The notes beneath the pieces were generated by a model that saw only the letters and a program-made list of their open reading frames with translations, had not been told where the DNA came from and searched no databases. 64,000 nt of DNA, from contig NHNW01000033.1 of assembly GCA_002786025.1 (NCBI GenBank), positions 310,001 through 374,000 on the forward strand, given 5' to 3'. Below, one piece after another: positions 54,183 to 63,548 of the stretch. The position numbers and the translations under genes are program-made. The DNA is from Zasmidium citrigriseum. Taxonomy: Eukaryota > Ascomycota > Dothideomycetes > Mycosphaerellales > Mycosphaerellaceae. Within the stretch, counting starts at the first letter, position 1. The number at the start of each line of letters is the position of its first letter.

Positions 54183-56999
54183 TCACTCCTTGTCAACCTC
54201 CATTGCATTCCCGTCGTCTGAAGCCACACCCTCTTCCGCACCACACGTAACCTTCTCTCCGAAGCGATTCGTAATTACAGACGCTTCTGTACGGCCAATG
54301 ACCAAGACTTCGATGATCTTATGGATCCGATACTTCACCAAGTCGAGTGTCTGGCTCCTGTCCAGCTTCTCTTGCTCCGGACCTTCGCCCTTCAAGAGAG
54401 GCTCGATGTACGACCGCCATGCCTGAGGAGTACAGCATCTTATGCTGTTGACATTTGCTGGATGTGCGTTCTCGAAAGGTATGGCCGGAAAGGAGGACGG
54501 GTATCGTCGATGGATTGCAAGATTGGCCGGGAAGTGCGAACAATCCCATGATGGTACTGCCTGTCTCATTTGCTGCATAGATTCTTCGGCCACGGAGTCA
54601 CATTCAGATCTCAAGTCGTCATGGTCGACTTCCTCGGAGTCTGCTTCATGATCTGGCAAAGAGCTAGCCCCAAGATAGCGAATCTCCGCGTTGCGGCAGG
54701 CTCGAAGATATGCATCTTGTCGCTGCAGATGGTACAGCTGGTTCAAGTCCTGTGGCGCAGACCATGCTTTCTGTTCCAGAAAGTAGAGACGGGCAAGCAT
54801 ATCCTGGGGTTTCTTTTGGACAGGGTCACTAAGAGTCCACTTGTAGCGGGCATTGAAGCCGACCAGCTTTTCCCGGCAAAACAGCTGTGTCTTCGCTGTG
54901 ATCATGGTGTCCTGAAATACAATCCGCAGGAGTTTGAATGAGCTGTTCCAGCCCAATGGTAGAGTCAGGTCGGCGAGCTCGGCGGTACTGATGATGATAA
55001 GGCTCCGGCAGCCATACGTAATGGCAGGATCACTCATCTCCATCTTGCAAAAGTGAACCCCATCGCTGCTACCGCGTTGGGTGGCACTAAACCTGTTGAT
55101 CCGCCAACTGCGGCCGAGATTGCTCTTTGCCTTTGTTGTCCATTCGTCAGCCATGGATTCTGGGCACACAACCAACGTAGGCAGATCGACTTTTGAGGCG
55201 ATTGGGAGAGATCCACGGTATTGGGCCGCGACCTCGAAAAGAAAAAGAAACGCGAGCACTGGATCCAAACTACACTCGTCGCTGAGGATTCCCGCACCGA
55301 ATCGATCCTCCTTCTGAATCGCAGTCTTCACAAAGATGATGTGGTGGTCTTTTATAATTTGACCTTTTCCGCCCTCAGACAGGTCGCAAGGACCAGGCAT
55401 TGAAAGCGTACCGCTGCTTTGATCTTCTTGGATGGTTCCGGCATGAATCTTGAGCGATTGGATAGCGTCACTCGCGTTGATCAAACTGGAATCTTGAGAA
55501 ACCAGCTTGATCTCGAGAGTGCGATTCCAACCCGGCATGTCCTCGACCGTGGCTCGTACATTGACAATACGCTTCTCTCCCTCATTGCGGGATGGCTGAA
55601 TGCGAATGTTCGGCCAGTTCGAGGCGTTGATCTCCACGGCACGCTTTCCACGAATCTCGTGTAGGACGAGGCAATTGCCAGGAACAGGTGCTGAGAGGAG
55701 AGAGTCTCGAATCCACTGTACTAGATCCGCAAATGCTGCCACTCGGACCATTGGAATCGAGCACACATTTCCCGGCCTTGACTTCTTGACTGCAGACACA
55801 TGGATATCTGAATGCTCGGGCCGATCTTCCGCAGGACCCGCATCTTCCGTCATAACAGTATCTTCTGCCAATACGGCCTTCTCAGTGGTGGTCGTGCTCT
55901 GTTCGAAGCTGAGATCAGGCGCCGGGTTGATATCTTCCGCGCCCCTCGTATCCTCGGCCATATTCTCGTCTTCCTCGCCATCTGCATCCTCGGCCATGTT
56001 CTCGTCTTCACCACGGCCGGCATCTTCGGCCATGCTCTCGTCTTCATCGCCTCCTGCATCTTCGGCCGTGTTGTCGTTTTTGACGCTGCTTGCATCTTCC
56101 TCTCCCTCAGTAATCCCAGTCATGATGGCATCGTTAGTCCCATCGAAGTTTTGGGGAGGTTCTTCATCCTCAGAGAACTCTTCAGCCGAATCGTCAACTT
56201 GAGCCTGAGACTGCTGATTCTTGCCCTTACGCTTCCGCGGTTTTGTATTGGCCTTAATATCCGCCCGACGCATGCCACTACCATCGGAAGTCGTGTTCAC
56301 CTTCTTGAAGATACGAGTGATTGCGTGCGCAAAGTCCGTCTTCTTGTCGTAGTCATTGATCTCATCGACCATTGCAATGTGGCCCTCTCCACATCCCAAG
56401 AACCGATCTGGTCGCAGCTCTCTCTTCACCAGACCTAGGAAGTAGAAAGCCCCATTCGTTGCGAGTCGCCTGGATTCCTTCAGGTCGTTTTGGCTAGAAT
56501 CGTAGAGGGTCGGTCGAGGGTTGCTGTGATCCTTTCGATAGGCCGCGAAGGCGGCTATGATCTGGACTACCGCCCACGAATGTATGTCAATACGAAGAGT
56601 TCGCTCTGGGTCGGATTCGTTCTCGATGCCGTTCACGACTTGATCCCAGTCGCTCGGGGGTGTGGCGGTAGCAGCGTCTGGCTTGTCCAAAATGTTGGAC
56701 ACCACCCCCTGGCGTGATCTCGGAGGCGTCGGAGCCTTCATAAGGACGTACAGTATGTAAAACTTGATGCGAGGCACTACATACTTAGTGACGATGTATT
56801 CGTAGGTGGTATTGCCGAGCTTCAGTGCCTCTCGCCAGAATCTTGTCGTTTCTAGGCAATTGGAAGCCGCTGCCGCATCCGGGATACGTTTGGCAATGTG
56901 ACCTGGCAGCTGCTTTCTAATGTCCTCCGCCGTCTTGCGCTTAGCCTCCTGCTCTTCTGCCTTCTGCTGCTTCACGCGATCTTTCTTTGTCTTGCCCAT
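54183..56999 (-). CDS. SNF2-like protein with degenerate ATPase motifs
   Basis: A single exon of 938 residues from MGKTKKDRVKQQK; an in-frame ATG at 57047 would add 16. A basic N-terminus and helical region (WREALKLGNTTYEYIVTKY) lead to a Lys-rich nuclear-signal-like KPRKRKGK and an acidic tract with about four repeats of a ~16-residue unit (AED-EDE-MAED, roughly residues 303-356). Residues about 560-735 follow the SNF2 N-lobe: GAGILSDECSLDPV (for GGILADEMGLGKT), LPTLVVCPESMADEW (motif Ia), LRIVFQDTM (for DEAH) and ARYKWTLSDPVQKKPQDMLARLYFL (for the LTGTP block). Walker A lysine and the DE of Walker B are absent and no C-terminal helicase lobe follows, so it is probably a non-hydrolysing, chromatin-associated relative. 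Homology is inferred from motif order. Confidence 0.75.
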   Translation of the reverse strand: MGKTKKDRVKQQKAEEQEAKRKTAEDIRKQLPGHIAKRIPDAAAASNCLETTRFWREALKLGNTTYEYIVTKYVVPRIKFYILYVLMKAPTPPRSRQGVVSNILDKPDAATATPPSDWDQVVNGIENESDPERTLRIDIHSWAVVQIIAAFAAYRKDHSNPRPTLYDSSQNDLKESRRLATNGAFYFLGLVKRELRPDRFLGCGEGHIAMVDEINDYDKKTDFAHAITRIFKKVNTTSDGSGMRRADIKANTKPRKRKGKNQQSQAQVDDSAEEFSEDEEPPQNFDGTNDAIMTGITEGEEDASSVKNDNTAEDAGGDEDESMAEDAGRGEDENMAEDADGEEDENMAEDTRGAEDINPAPDLSFEQSTTTTEKAVLAEDTVMTEDAGPAEDRPEHSDIHVSAVKKSRPGNVCSIPMVRVAAFADLVQWIRDSLLSAPVPGNCLVLHEIRGKRAVEINASNWPNIRIQPSRNEGEKRIVNVRATVEDMPGWNRTLEIKLVSQDSSLINASDAIQSLKIHAGTIQEDQSSGTLSMPGPCDLSEGGKGQIIKDHHIIFVKTAIQKEDRFGAGILSDECSLDPVLAFLFLFEVAAQYRGSLPIASKVDLPTLVVCPESMADEWTTKAKSNLGRSWRINRFSATQRGSSDGVHFCKMEMSDPAITYGCRSLIIISTAELADLTLPLGWNSSFKLLRIVFQDTMITAKTQLFCREKLVGFNARYKWTLSDPVQKKPQDMLARLYFLEQKAWSAPQDLNQLYHLQRQDAYLRACRNAEIRYLGASSLPDHEADSEEVDHDDLRSECDSVAEESMQQMRQAVPSWDCSHFPANLAIHRRYPSSFPAIPFENAHPANVNSIRCCTPQAWRSYIEPLLKGEGPEQEKLDRSQTLDLVKYRIHKIIEVLVIGRTEASVITNRFGEKVTCGAEEGVASDDGNAMEVDKE

Positions 57000-57047
57000 A
57001 TTGGGTGCGAAACTGCGTCCAGTATCGAGCGATGGAAATAGTAGCAA

Positions 57048-57490
57048 GTAGGTCGAGTCGTCGTAGGGTTAAGGCGTTGTCGGAGTACGCGGATGCAACT
57101 GAGGTTTCCAACTGCGGCCGATACTACTCGATGGAAAAGCAAGGAAGCTGGTCGTGTCGTCGTGGGGCGAAGAAATTTTCGAAGCAGCTGGGCTTTTTGG
57201 AACTTCGGCCGCTTCTTGGTGTTGGGCGACGGCGGGGTCGGTGGGCGGGCTTGGCAGCATGTGAAAGCCCCGCAAGTGAAGCGCGGCGACCGCCACCATT
57301 CACTCGGGCGCTGAGCCAACACTGGCCACTTGATCTTACAATACGGGATTGGGTGTTGCCGGAAATAGTCCTCCTTTCATCAACGATAATTTGTATGCTC
57401 TATCTAGACGCACTTTACAGCTTCCACATCCTTCATTGTGATTCTCTTATCCACCATCTCAACAAGACCACGTTAGTGCTCGCAGAAGCT
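57048..57490. other. Intergenic region with octamer motif
   Basis: Between two minus-strand genes. It carries CAACTGCGGCCGAT at about 57109 and the variant AACTTCGGCCG at about 57193. This shows the motif occurs outside coding sequence. No gene seen. Confidence 0.45.
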
Positions 57491-58478
57491 TCATCGTCCC
57501 GTCTCTCGTCTGTATCGGGCTTCAAGCTCGTTCAATCGATCCATGCTTGCTTGTGATATCACGACCTTGGACCGCTTTGGTGCTCGGCTCGTCGAGGGGT
57601 TGGGATCATCCGCCGTCGAGCTTTGATGTCGAGGTGGCGCTTGTGCTTCGATCTCTCCAGCGGGCGTGGTCTCCTGGTCTCTGCCTTTGAGATCATTTTC
57701 CTGGCCCAAAGTACCGTCTCCAACTCCCTGACCTGTAGGCTCATCGCCTGCATCTATTCCTGCTGCTTCGATTCCCTCCATAACGATATGAGTCTGATGA
57801 GGAGTATCTTGAGTTGGGCGCTCTTTGTCAGAACCTTGGACGGGCTGAAAAGGTGCTGGCTGGGTCGAGGCACCGACTTGGCGCTGATTGTGCCCGTCTC
57901 CTCGAGCCTGCCGCTCACGCTGGTCGCCCTCTATTCCCTCATCAGAACCCAAACCTGCAGCACCCACCTGGGCTTTATGATCCCCATTATCTTCGCCTTC
58001 GCCCAAAGTACTATCAGCAGCATCCTCTTGCGACTCTTCACCGGACGAGTCATCGGACTCTTCATCGACCCATGCGTAATCCGTTTTGATGTCCGGGAGA
58101 GGATGGTCTGCGGCCGGGAAGAGGATGCGGTCTTTTGTGTCCAAAGGTACCCGGTACCGTTCTGCTTCTCTCGTACATACGGCTTCGACGAGACATGGTC
58201 TTAGCTGCATCTCAGCAGCTTGGTGGCTGCCTCGTACACCAGCAGCAACTTCGTCATACTCCTGTCTTGTCAAGCAACCTCCTTGGTAACGTTAGCTTGA
58301 AGTCGCCACCTCAATGTCCTCGCAGTCTCTTACCACCAGCCTGAAATCCGCCGATCGCAGCGTACCACTCGTAACTCATGTCGTCGATCTGGCCTTGGAG
58401 TTGCTCTAGCTGCTCGCGGGCTATCTCTCGCGCCGACTCTGACCCCGCCGACGATGGGCTACCCGCATCTTCGTCCAT
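57491..58478 (-). CDS. Orphan acidic, low-complexity protein
   Basis: Exons 58478-58334 and 58281-57491 give 311 residues; the 52-nt intron is GTAAGA...ACCAAG with AGCTAACG. The N-terminus MDEDAGSPSSAGSESAREIA leads to a helix (EQLEQLQGQIDDMSYEWYAA) and GFQAGGGCLTRQEYDEVAAGVR. The centre is highly acidic (DEESDDSSGEESQED), then Gln/Gly/Asp-rich, and the C-terminus is basic and helical (RAPKRSKVVISQASMDRLNE). Such acidic-then-basic layouts are common in nuclear proteins, but no domain is recognised. It shares a 184-bp divergent promoter with the Ulp1-like gene at 58663. Confidence 0.68.
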
Positions 58479-58662
58479 GGTTTTGCTTTGAAAATTTTGG
58501 AATGCGTGGGAGTGTGGTGAAGTTCTGGGTGACTCGTCAGAAATCGAAAGCGCTAGAGAATTAAGCTTGTCACTAGTTTGCGTCCGTGCCCCACACATGA
58601 CAGTTCCACCAACTTCCCGTTCCTCTTTGACAGAGGCGCCGAACAAAGACAAATCCGCGACA
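58479..58662. promoter_or_regulatory. Short divergent promoter region
   Basis: Only 184 bp separate the starts of the acidic orphan gene and the Ulp1-like gene, so they probably share control elements. No TATA box is evident. Confidence 0.45.
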
Positions 58663-59787
58663 ATGGCAACTCCACAACTGCGGCCGAAACCACTGGCACT
58701 GTCTCAAAAATGGCAGAACGCCCTCAACGCCCTCCTAACCAGCAGCCGACAGAGCCTCGAGACCGCTCTGCCTTCAGAATGGCACGAATATCTCCTATTG
58801 TTCGACGCATTGCCCGGCATTAACACGCTCAAAGCGGACCAAAGACTGCGATTTAACATGCTGGAGTTTTACATTCGCTACGTCCTCCAACCGTCCGCTG
58901 CAGGCTCGGCACGCAAGATTGCAGTCCTGTCCGATTACGATTATGCCTCGCTCAAGGCGCGTGGAGAGAGTTATCACAGGCAATATATCGAGGGTGGAAG
59001 GAAGAGCAACATAGCCAAGATCCCCAGCAAGCACGACTTTCTGGAATACGACGCAATCATCGTGCCCCTTATCGATCTGGGCGACGAGCAAGCAGGAATC
59101 ATCGGCCATGCAGCGGCATCGGTGATATACCCACGGAGAGGACTGATCCAGTACTTCGATTCCTACTTCGACAAGTCATCCAAGATACAAGCTGTGTTGG
59201 AGTACGTGGCTGACTTGGCTCCACGAGCCACATTCTCCACACAGCATGTGGAGAGGCGATTTCGACAATCTGGAGATGACTGTGTGGCCATTGCCTGTGT
59301 CGTGATGCGTCAGATGGTGCTTGATGAGGAGCTCCCGGAAGAGGCGTTTGACCGGGCCAACGCAGGGGAGTATGCTGAGATCTTCCGTGCATTGGTGGTC
59401 GCCGAACTGGCTTGCGGCAAAATCATCGACCCAAACACGGCGGAGATTCCAGGTTGGGTGGATGGACTGATGAGCATCTCTGCTCCTGCGAGGTCGAATG
59501 ACCCAAGTCCACAGCAACCAGAACAACCAGAGAATGTTGGAGAGCCCGAATCGGCCGCAGATGAGCACGATGGCGACGAGAGCGCCTCGTCATTCACGGC
59601 AAACATCACGTATGGCGTCGAAGGTGTGCAGGTAATCTGGGAGAACGGCAAAAAGTTTCTTCTAGACCAAGGCGTGCGGAGTCATGAGGCACCAGGCTAC
59701 ATGCAGGACTTACTCAACGTTCTCTTCCCCGGTGTTGCTGCCGACACTGCGATGCCGAAAGACAGTGGAGAGGACGAAGTTCAGTAG
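58663..59787 (+). CDS. Ulp1/C48-like cysteine protease (SUMO-protease fold)
   Basis: A single exon of 374 residues starting MATPQLRPKPLALSQKW. Residues about 125-225 match the C48 catalytic core: LEYDAIIVPLIDLGDEQAGIIGHAAA with His149, YFDSYFD with Asp166, and RRFRQSGDDCVAIACVVM with Gln202 and Cys207. His-to-Asp spacing (17) equals that of yeast Ulp1 (His514/Asp531), and Gln precedes the DC pair as in the family. The usual Trp after the catalytic His is Ala here, and Gly after Cys is Val, so activity or substrate may differ. The C-terminus is acidic. Likely role: cleavage of SUMO- or ubiquitin-like conjugates in the nucleus. Motif match is by eye. Confidence 0.72.
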   Translation: MATPQLRPKPLALSQKWQNALNALLTSSRQSLETALPSEWHEYLLLFDALPGINTLKADQRLRFNMLEFYIRYVLQPSAAGSARKIAVLSDYDYASLKARGESYHRQYIEGGRKSNIAKIPSKHDFLEYDAIIVPLIDLGDEQAGIIGHAAASVIYPRRGLIQYFDSYFDKSSKIQAVLEYVADLAPRATFSTQHVERRFRQSGDDCVAIACVVMRQMVLDEELPEEAFDRANAGEYAEIFRALVVAELACGKIIDPNTAEIPGWVDGLMSISAPARSNDPSPQQPEQPENVGEPESAADEHDGDESASSFTANITYGVEGVQVIWENGKKFLLDQGVRSHEAPGYMQDLLNVLFPGVAADTAMPKDSGEDEVQ

Positions 59788-59994
59788 AAGAAGTATTGGT
59801 GCGGCCACCCGGGCGAAATGCGCCTGCTAGATCACAGTAGTCTAGGCAAGACGACGTATCTCGAAACGCGCTACTTCGAGACTCAATAGCATGTCTCATT
59901 CCCAAGGGGTTTTGGTGCACGGAAGTGGAAATCAAAAGCGTAGGGTAAAAGCATAATTTGCTTGTTCATTCTCCGTGTTCGTGTGGTAGCCCTC

Positions 59995-61380
59995 TTATTT
60001 GAGATTCCGAATCACGCTCGGCATAGACTCCAGATATCCCTCCAGTTCCTCCCTTGCACGTTCCTCTTCTGGCAGAACCTTCAACTCCTCTTCGATCTGC
60101 GGCCGCAGCGTGTCTATCTCCTTAGCGGCTTTCTTGACTTCATTTCGTCGCCCTTTGGCCTCGACCGTATCTTCGTTCACCTTCTCTACCTCCTCCCTCA
60201 TGGTATCAAGGTACTTCTTCGCCGTCTCTTCGAAGTTGACGCGTTGTTGGGCCGCTTTGAGAGCGTTCTCCCATTCTTCATCAGATGCTTTTCGTGCTGA
60301 AGTGTTGTTGATGCCCGGTAACCAGCCGTTGAACCCTCCACCGCCGTTGATAGTACTCTGCCCGAGCCTAGTGATGAAAATCTCGGCAAGCTCGCTGAGG
60401 AATTCGTACGGAATCAGGTACAAGATCGTGCCTGCGATGCCGTACTTTCCCTGGCTCTCGTGCAAGGCGATAGCGTCGAAGAGATTCATGAGCCAGTTGG
60501 AGTTGACATGGTCTGTGTGCTGTTGCTTCCTTCTCTTGGGCTGCATCGAAAATCCGTAGTATGCAAGCGGCTGCTTGAGTGGCTCGTCTCGGTGCTGGAG
60601 AGGTATTACCTGCAAGCGGCGGCGTACGTTACTGCAAAACATTCTCAAGGCCTCTAGCCGATGTTCGCTCGGTTCGTATTCATCGTCTTTTGCGGCCAAG
60701 TAGCGGCGATAGCCATTGCGCGAGTCCTGTCTAGATGTTGGTCCGGCGCCGGTGGGTACCACCTGATCGACTTGATTGGCGTAGTTGTGGTCTTCGACAT
60801 AGTATACCTCTGCCTGATTGACGTAGTGAAGAATCTCGTTAGCCGTGGGTGATACTCCCGTGTTGTCGATGATCCACAGTCCGTAGATTGCTGGGCATAT
60901 CTTGGTGCCACTCGCAAGGGTATCGTAGTCATCTGTGGCATCGACGACCGGCTGCCAGTCAAGCATACTTGTGCCAATGTTCCCGTAAACAATCGAGTCT
61001 AGAATGCCATCGTCCATGGTCGCTAGGATTGCAAATGTCATTTGTGCAAGAGATTCGCGAGCAACGCCTTGCAAAGTTTTGAATTGCAGTTCTTCGTCCA
61101 GGAACTGCTTGATGATCTCGTGGGCCTTTCCCGAATCCCAGGTACTGCAGTACTTCCGCCTATTGGCCTCCACGTCGATTTGCGCGGGAGCATCTTCTTC
61201 TTCGTCCGAGTCATTCATAGCCTCTTCGGCCAGTTGTGAGTCTTGGTTGTGCGGATCGTCGTTGTCTTGCTCTGCTCTTCTCCAGCGCCGAACTGTGCGG
61301 AGACTCGCTCCTGTCATCTGCGATGCTAGAGCGTCTTCATCGACGTAGCCGTCGGGTATCTCAACGTCGCCTAGTTGCAT
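59995..61380 (-). CDS. Orphan protein with C-terminal coiled coil
   Basis: From the ATG at 61380 (MQLGDVEIPDGYVDED) the protein has 461 residues; the open frame extends upstream to an ATG at 61539 (514 residues), but that part looks like translated leader. Residues about 15-35 (ASQMTGASLRTVRRWRRAEQ) resemble a helix-turn-helix. An acidic stretch follows (NDSDEEEDAPAQ). The centre (WDSGKAHEIIKQFLDEELQF, YGLWIIDNTGVSPTANEILH) looks globular but unfamiliar. A last helical region from about residue 370 (AKKYLDTMREEVEKVNED) is a probable coiled coil. It converges with the Ulp1-like gene (207 bp apart). Confidence 0.65.
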   Translation of the reverse strand: MQLGDVEIPDGYVDEDALASQMTGASLRTVRRWRRAEQDNDDPHNQDSQLAEEAMNDSDEEEDAPAQIDVEANRRKYCSTWDSGKAHEIIKQFLDEELQFKTLQGVARESLAQMTFAILATMDDGILDSIVYGNIGTSMLDWQPVVDATDDYDTLASGTKICPAIYGLWIIDNTGVSPTANEILHYVNQAEVYYVEDHNYANQVDQVVPTGAGPTSRQDSRNGYRRYLAAKDDEYEPSEHRLEALRMFCSNVRRRLQVIPLQHRDEPLKQPLAYYGFSMQPKRRKQQHTDHVNSNWLMNLFDAIALHESQGKYGIAGTILYLIPYEFLSELAEIFITRLGQSTINGGGGFNGWLPGINNTSARKASDEEWENALKAAQQRVNFEETAKKYLDTMREEVEKVNEDTVEAKGRRNEVKKAAKEIDTLRPQIEEELKVLPEEERAREELEGYLESMPSVIRNLK

Positions 61381-61638
61381 GACTGCGGCCACGAAGCGTT
61401 TTTCGAGTGGATTCGTTTGTATTGGATTGCAAGATCGTGTCTTGGGGGTGGAGGGGTGCTTTTGGACGCAAAGATTTGTGGCTGTTTGCGTCGTTTGCCA
61501 GGGAAGGCACGATCGCGGCCGCAGTTTCAGCGAGTGCAAGTGGAAAACTAGTGTTCGGTTCTAAGAAATTCGATATTCGTTCTGCCTGTTTCGTTGCGCT
61601 CTTCAACACACGCTTACTCTGGTCTATGGACTGAAATT

Positions 61639-63228
61639 CTACTGGTGCTTGCATTCCGTATGCTGCTGCGCCTCCCTTTCGTTTTGTTCCTGGATCTCGG
61701 CAAACCTCGCCTCTGCCGCTTCGAAACGCATCTCTGGTAAGATATAATGGCGCTCGGCTCTGGGCATCGCTCCGAAATGCTTGTCCAGATATTCATCGCC
61801 TAAGCCAGCCCACCATGGTGCATCACGACTACTTAGGCGCTGCGCCGCTTCCTGCTCCTTATCTGACAGAGGAGTGTCTTGCTCAGCAGCGCGCTGTACC
61901 ATAGCAGCCACTTCAGTAGTTGTAGAAGGCATCGGATCTCTCTCATCTAGAGTCCGCTTGGTTGGCGCTTGGGCTGCTATTTCGGCCGAGGGCTCGCTCT
62001 CGATGTCCATGCCCGAAGTAGCCGGGGCGTTGTCAGTCTGATGTGCAGTACTGTTCGTCTTCTCTGGAGCCTGCTGCGTCCCAGTGGGCTCAATAGGCGA
62101 ACTTGTGCCCCCTTCTTGCTGCTGCTTTCCCTCTTCCCTCATGTACCACTTGCCTCCTTCTGCCCAGAACATCCTTCCGTCCGGGAGTTCTACTCTGTTG
62201 ACAACCGTCATCTTCTGCCCTCGCTCTTTTTCCTCGATCTCCATCCTGTCTCCCGGCTGGGCGGGTCTGTGATGTCCGTCGTCCGGCCGCAGTCCCGGCT
62301 TCTCACTGCTGTCAAGACCCAGAGCCTTCCTGAGAGAATCGGACATGTCGCAATCCCGGAGTCGACCAGCTCTCCCGGCAAGGAGCTGCCCGATCAGTAG
62401 CCCCAAGTTACGGTCTCCTTCATGCATCCATTTCAAGAATTGCACTGTAACATCGACGTCCATATCGCTTACACGAGTCTTGGACAAGATATACAGCAAG
62501 TGGCAGCAAATCGTCACCACTGCTGATGAATCCCTGGGCAAGCCGATCGTGGCATGACGGATCTGGTCGAAATTGTCCGGCTGCATGATTTTCAACCAGG
62601 GATATGCCGTTGGCTCGAGGTACGGATCATAATGCTCGAAGCTGATCTGCGTAAGCTTGTTGATGATCGCTGGCTGGTGTTCCTCCGACTCTGAGATCAT
62701 CTCTCCATCTCTCCATTCCTGAGTCGTAACGCTGGAAAAGCGAAGGGCGTCTTCTACGGCCGGTTGAAATTCCTCGAGGATAGAAATAGAGTGGGGGCAG
62801 ACCTCGCCATCAGCTCCTCGTGTAAGACTAAGCAGAACTACCTGTTTCCAGGCCTTATGGTTAGGATGGTTCGCGAGTCGAGCACCTTCTTCAGCAATCT
62901 CCTTGCTCCGTGTCGTTAGGTCGTCATCTTCCACTCCAGTAACACCGAGGAGAGACTGCGCTCCGGCCATGCTGCCAAACACGATACCTTTCCGCGGCAA
63001 CAATAGATGCATGTACATATCGAGGATCTGCAAACGAGGCCCGCAATTCTCCTCATCGCCGTTACGCCAGTTGCCAATCAGCGTCGCAATTCGTTGATCT
63101 TGGATCTGGCCGAGGTCGAAGGTGTCTGATTGCATGTCGCGAGAGGCATCGCTCCATTTCTGTGAGGCGCGCCAGTCAACTGCGGCCGGTGTCACTCCAC
63201 AGGAGAGCAAAGTGTCGTTGATGTCCAT
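61639..63228 (-). CDS. Orphan protein, 529 residues
   Basis: A single exon starting MDINDTLLSCGVTPAAVDWR. The N-terminal 280 residues look globular (LQILDMYMHLLLPRKGIVFG, then VTICCHLLYILSKTRVSDMD). A small segment VELPDGRMFWAEGGKWYMRE (about residues 345-365) resembles a short beta-hairpin module. The C-terminal third is acidic and Gln/Thr-rich and ends in a helix (RFEAAEARFAEIQEQNEREA). No family recognised. It is divergent from the edge gene at 63549 and in tandem with the orphan gene at 61380 (258 bp). Confidence 0.7.
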   Translation of the reverse strand: MDINDTLLSCGVTPAAVDWRASQKWSDASRDMQSDTFDLGQIQDQRIATLIGNWRNGDEENCGPRLQILDMYMHLLLPRKGIVFGSMAGAQSLLGVTGVEDDDLTTRSKEIAEEGARLANHPNHKAWKQVVLLSLTRGADGEVCPHSISILEEFQPAVEDALRFSSVTTQEWRDGEMISESEEHQPAIINKLTQISFEHYDPYLEPTAYPWLKIMQPDNFDQIRHATIGLPRDSSAVVTICCHLLYILSKTRVSDMDVDVTVQFLKWMHEGDRNLGLLIGQLLAGRAGRLRDCDMSDSLRKALGLDSSEKPGLRPDDGHHRPAQPGDRMEIEEKERGQKMTVVNRVELPDGRMFWAEGGKWYMREEGKQQQEGGTSSPIEPTGTQQAPEKTNSTAHQTDNAPATSGMDIESEPSAEIAAQAPTKRTLDERDPMPSTTTEVAAMVQRAAEQDTPLSDKEQEAAQRLSSRDAPWWAGLGDEYLDKHFGAMPRAERHYILPEMRFEAAEARFAEIQEQNEREAQQHTECKHQ

Positions 63229-63548
63229 TGTTCAAGTCGTATGGCCCGCAAGGTTGTTGTCTGGCCGATGTTTTGTAGACTCCATGGACTAGCGCAATAG
63301 TGAAGTGCCCACCATGCACGGGCGACGCTAGTTTCGCTTGTGCCCACGCTAAATTTTAGCGGGGCTTTTGCCCGCCATTCATCGCACAAAGCGTACTAAT
63401 CTTCTTTGTCTGGCTTCAACAATCCAGAAGACGTCCGAACACTCATAAAGAGCTCCCCTAAACATTCTGGAAGTCCGTGGATCCAAGGTAGACCTCCCTT
63501 GTGTATCACAGCCGTACGTACATACTAAAAAGTTCTCCAGGCCTGACC
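63229..63548. promoter_or_regulatory. Divergent promoter region between the last two genes
   Basis: 320 bp between start codons at 63228 (minus) and 63549 (plus). It presumably serves both genes. No clear TATA box. Confidence 0.45.
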
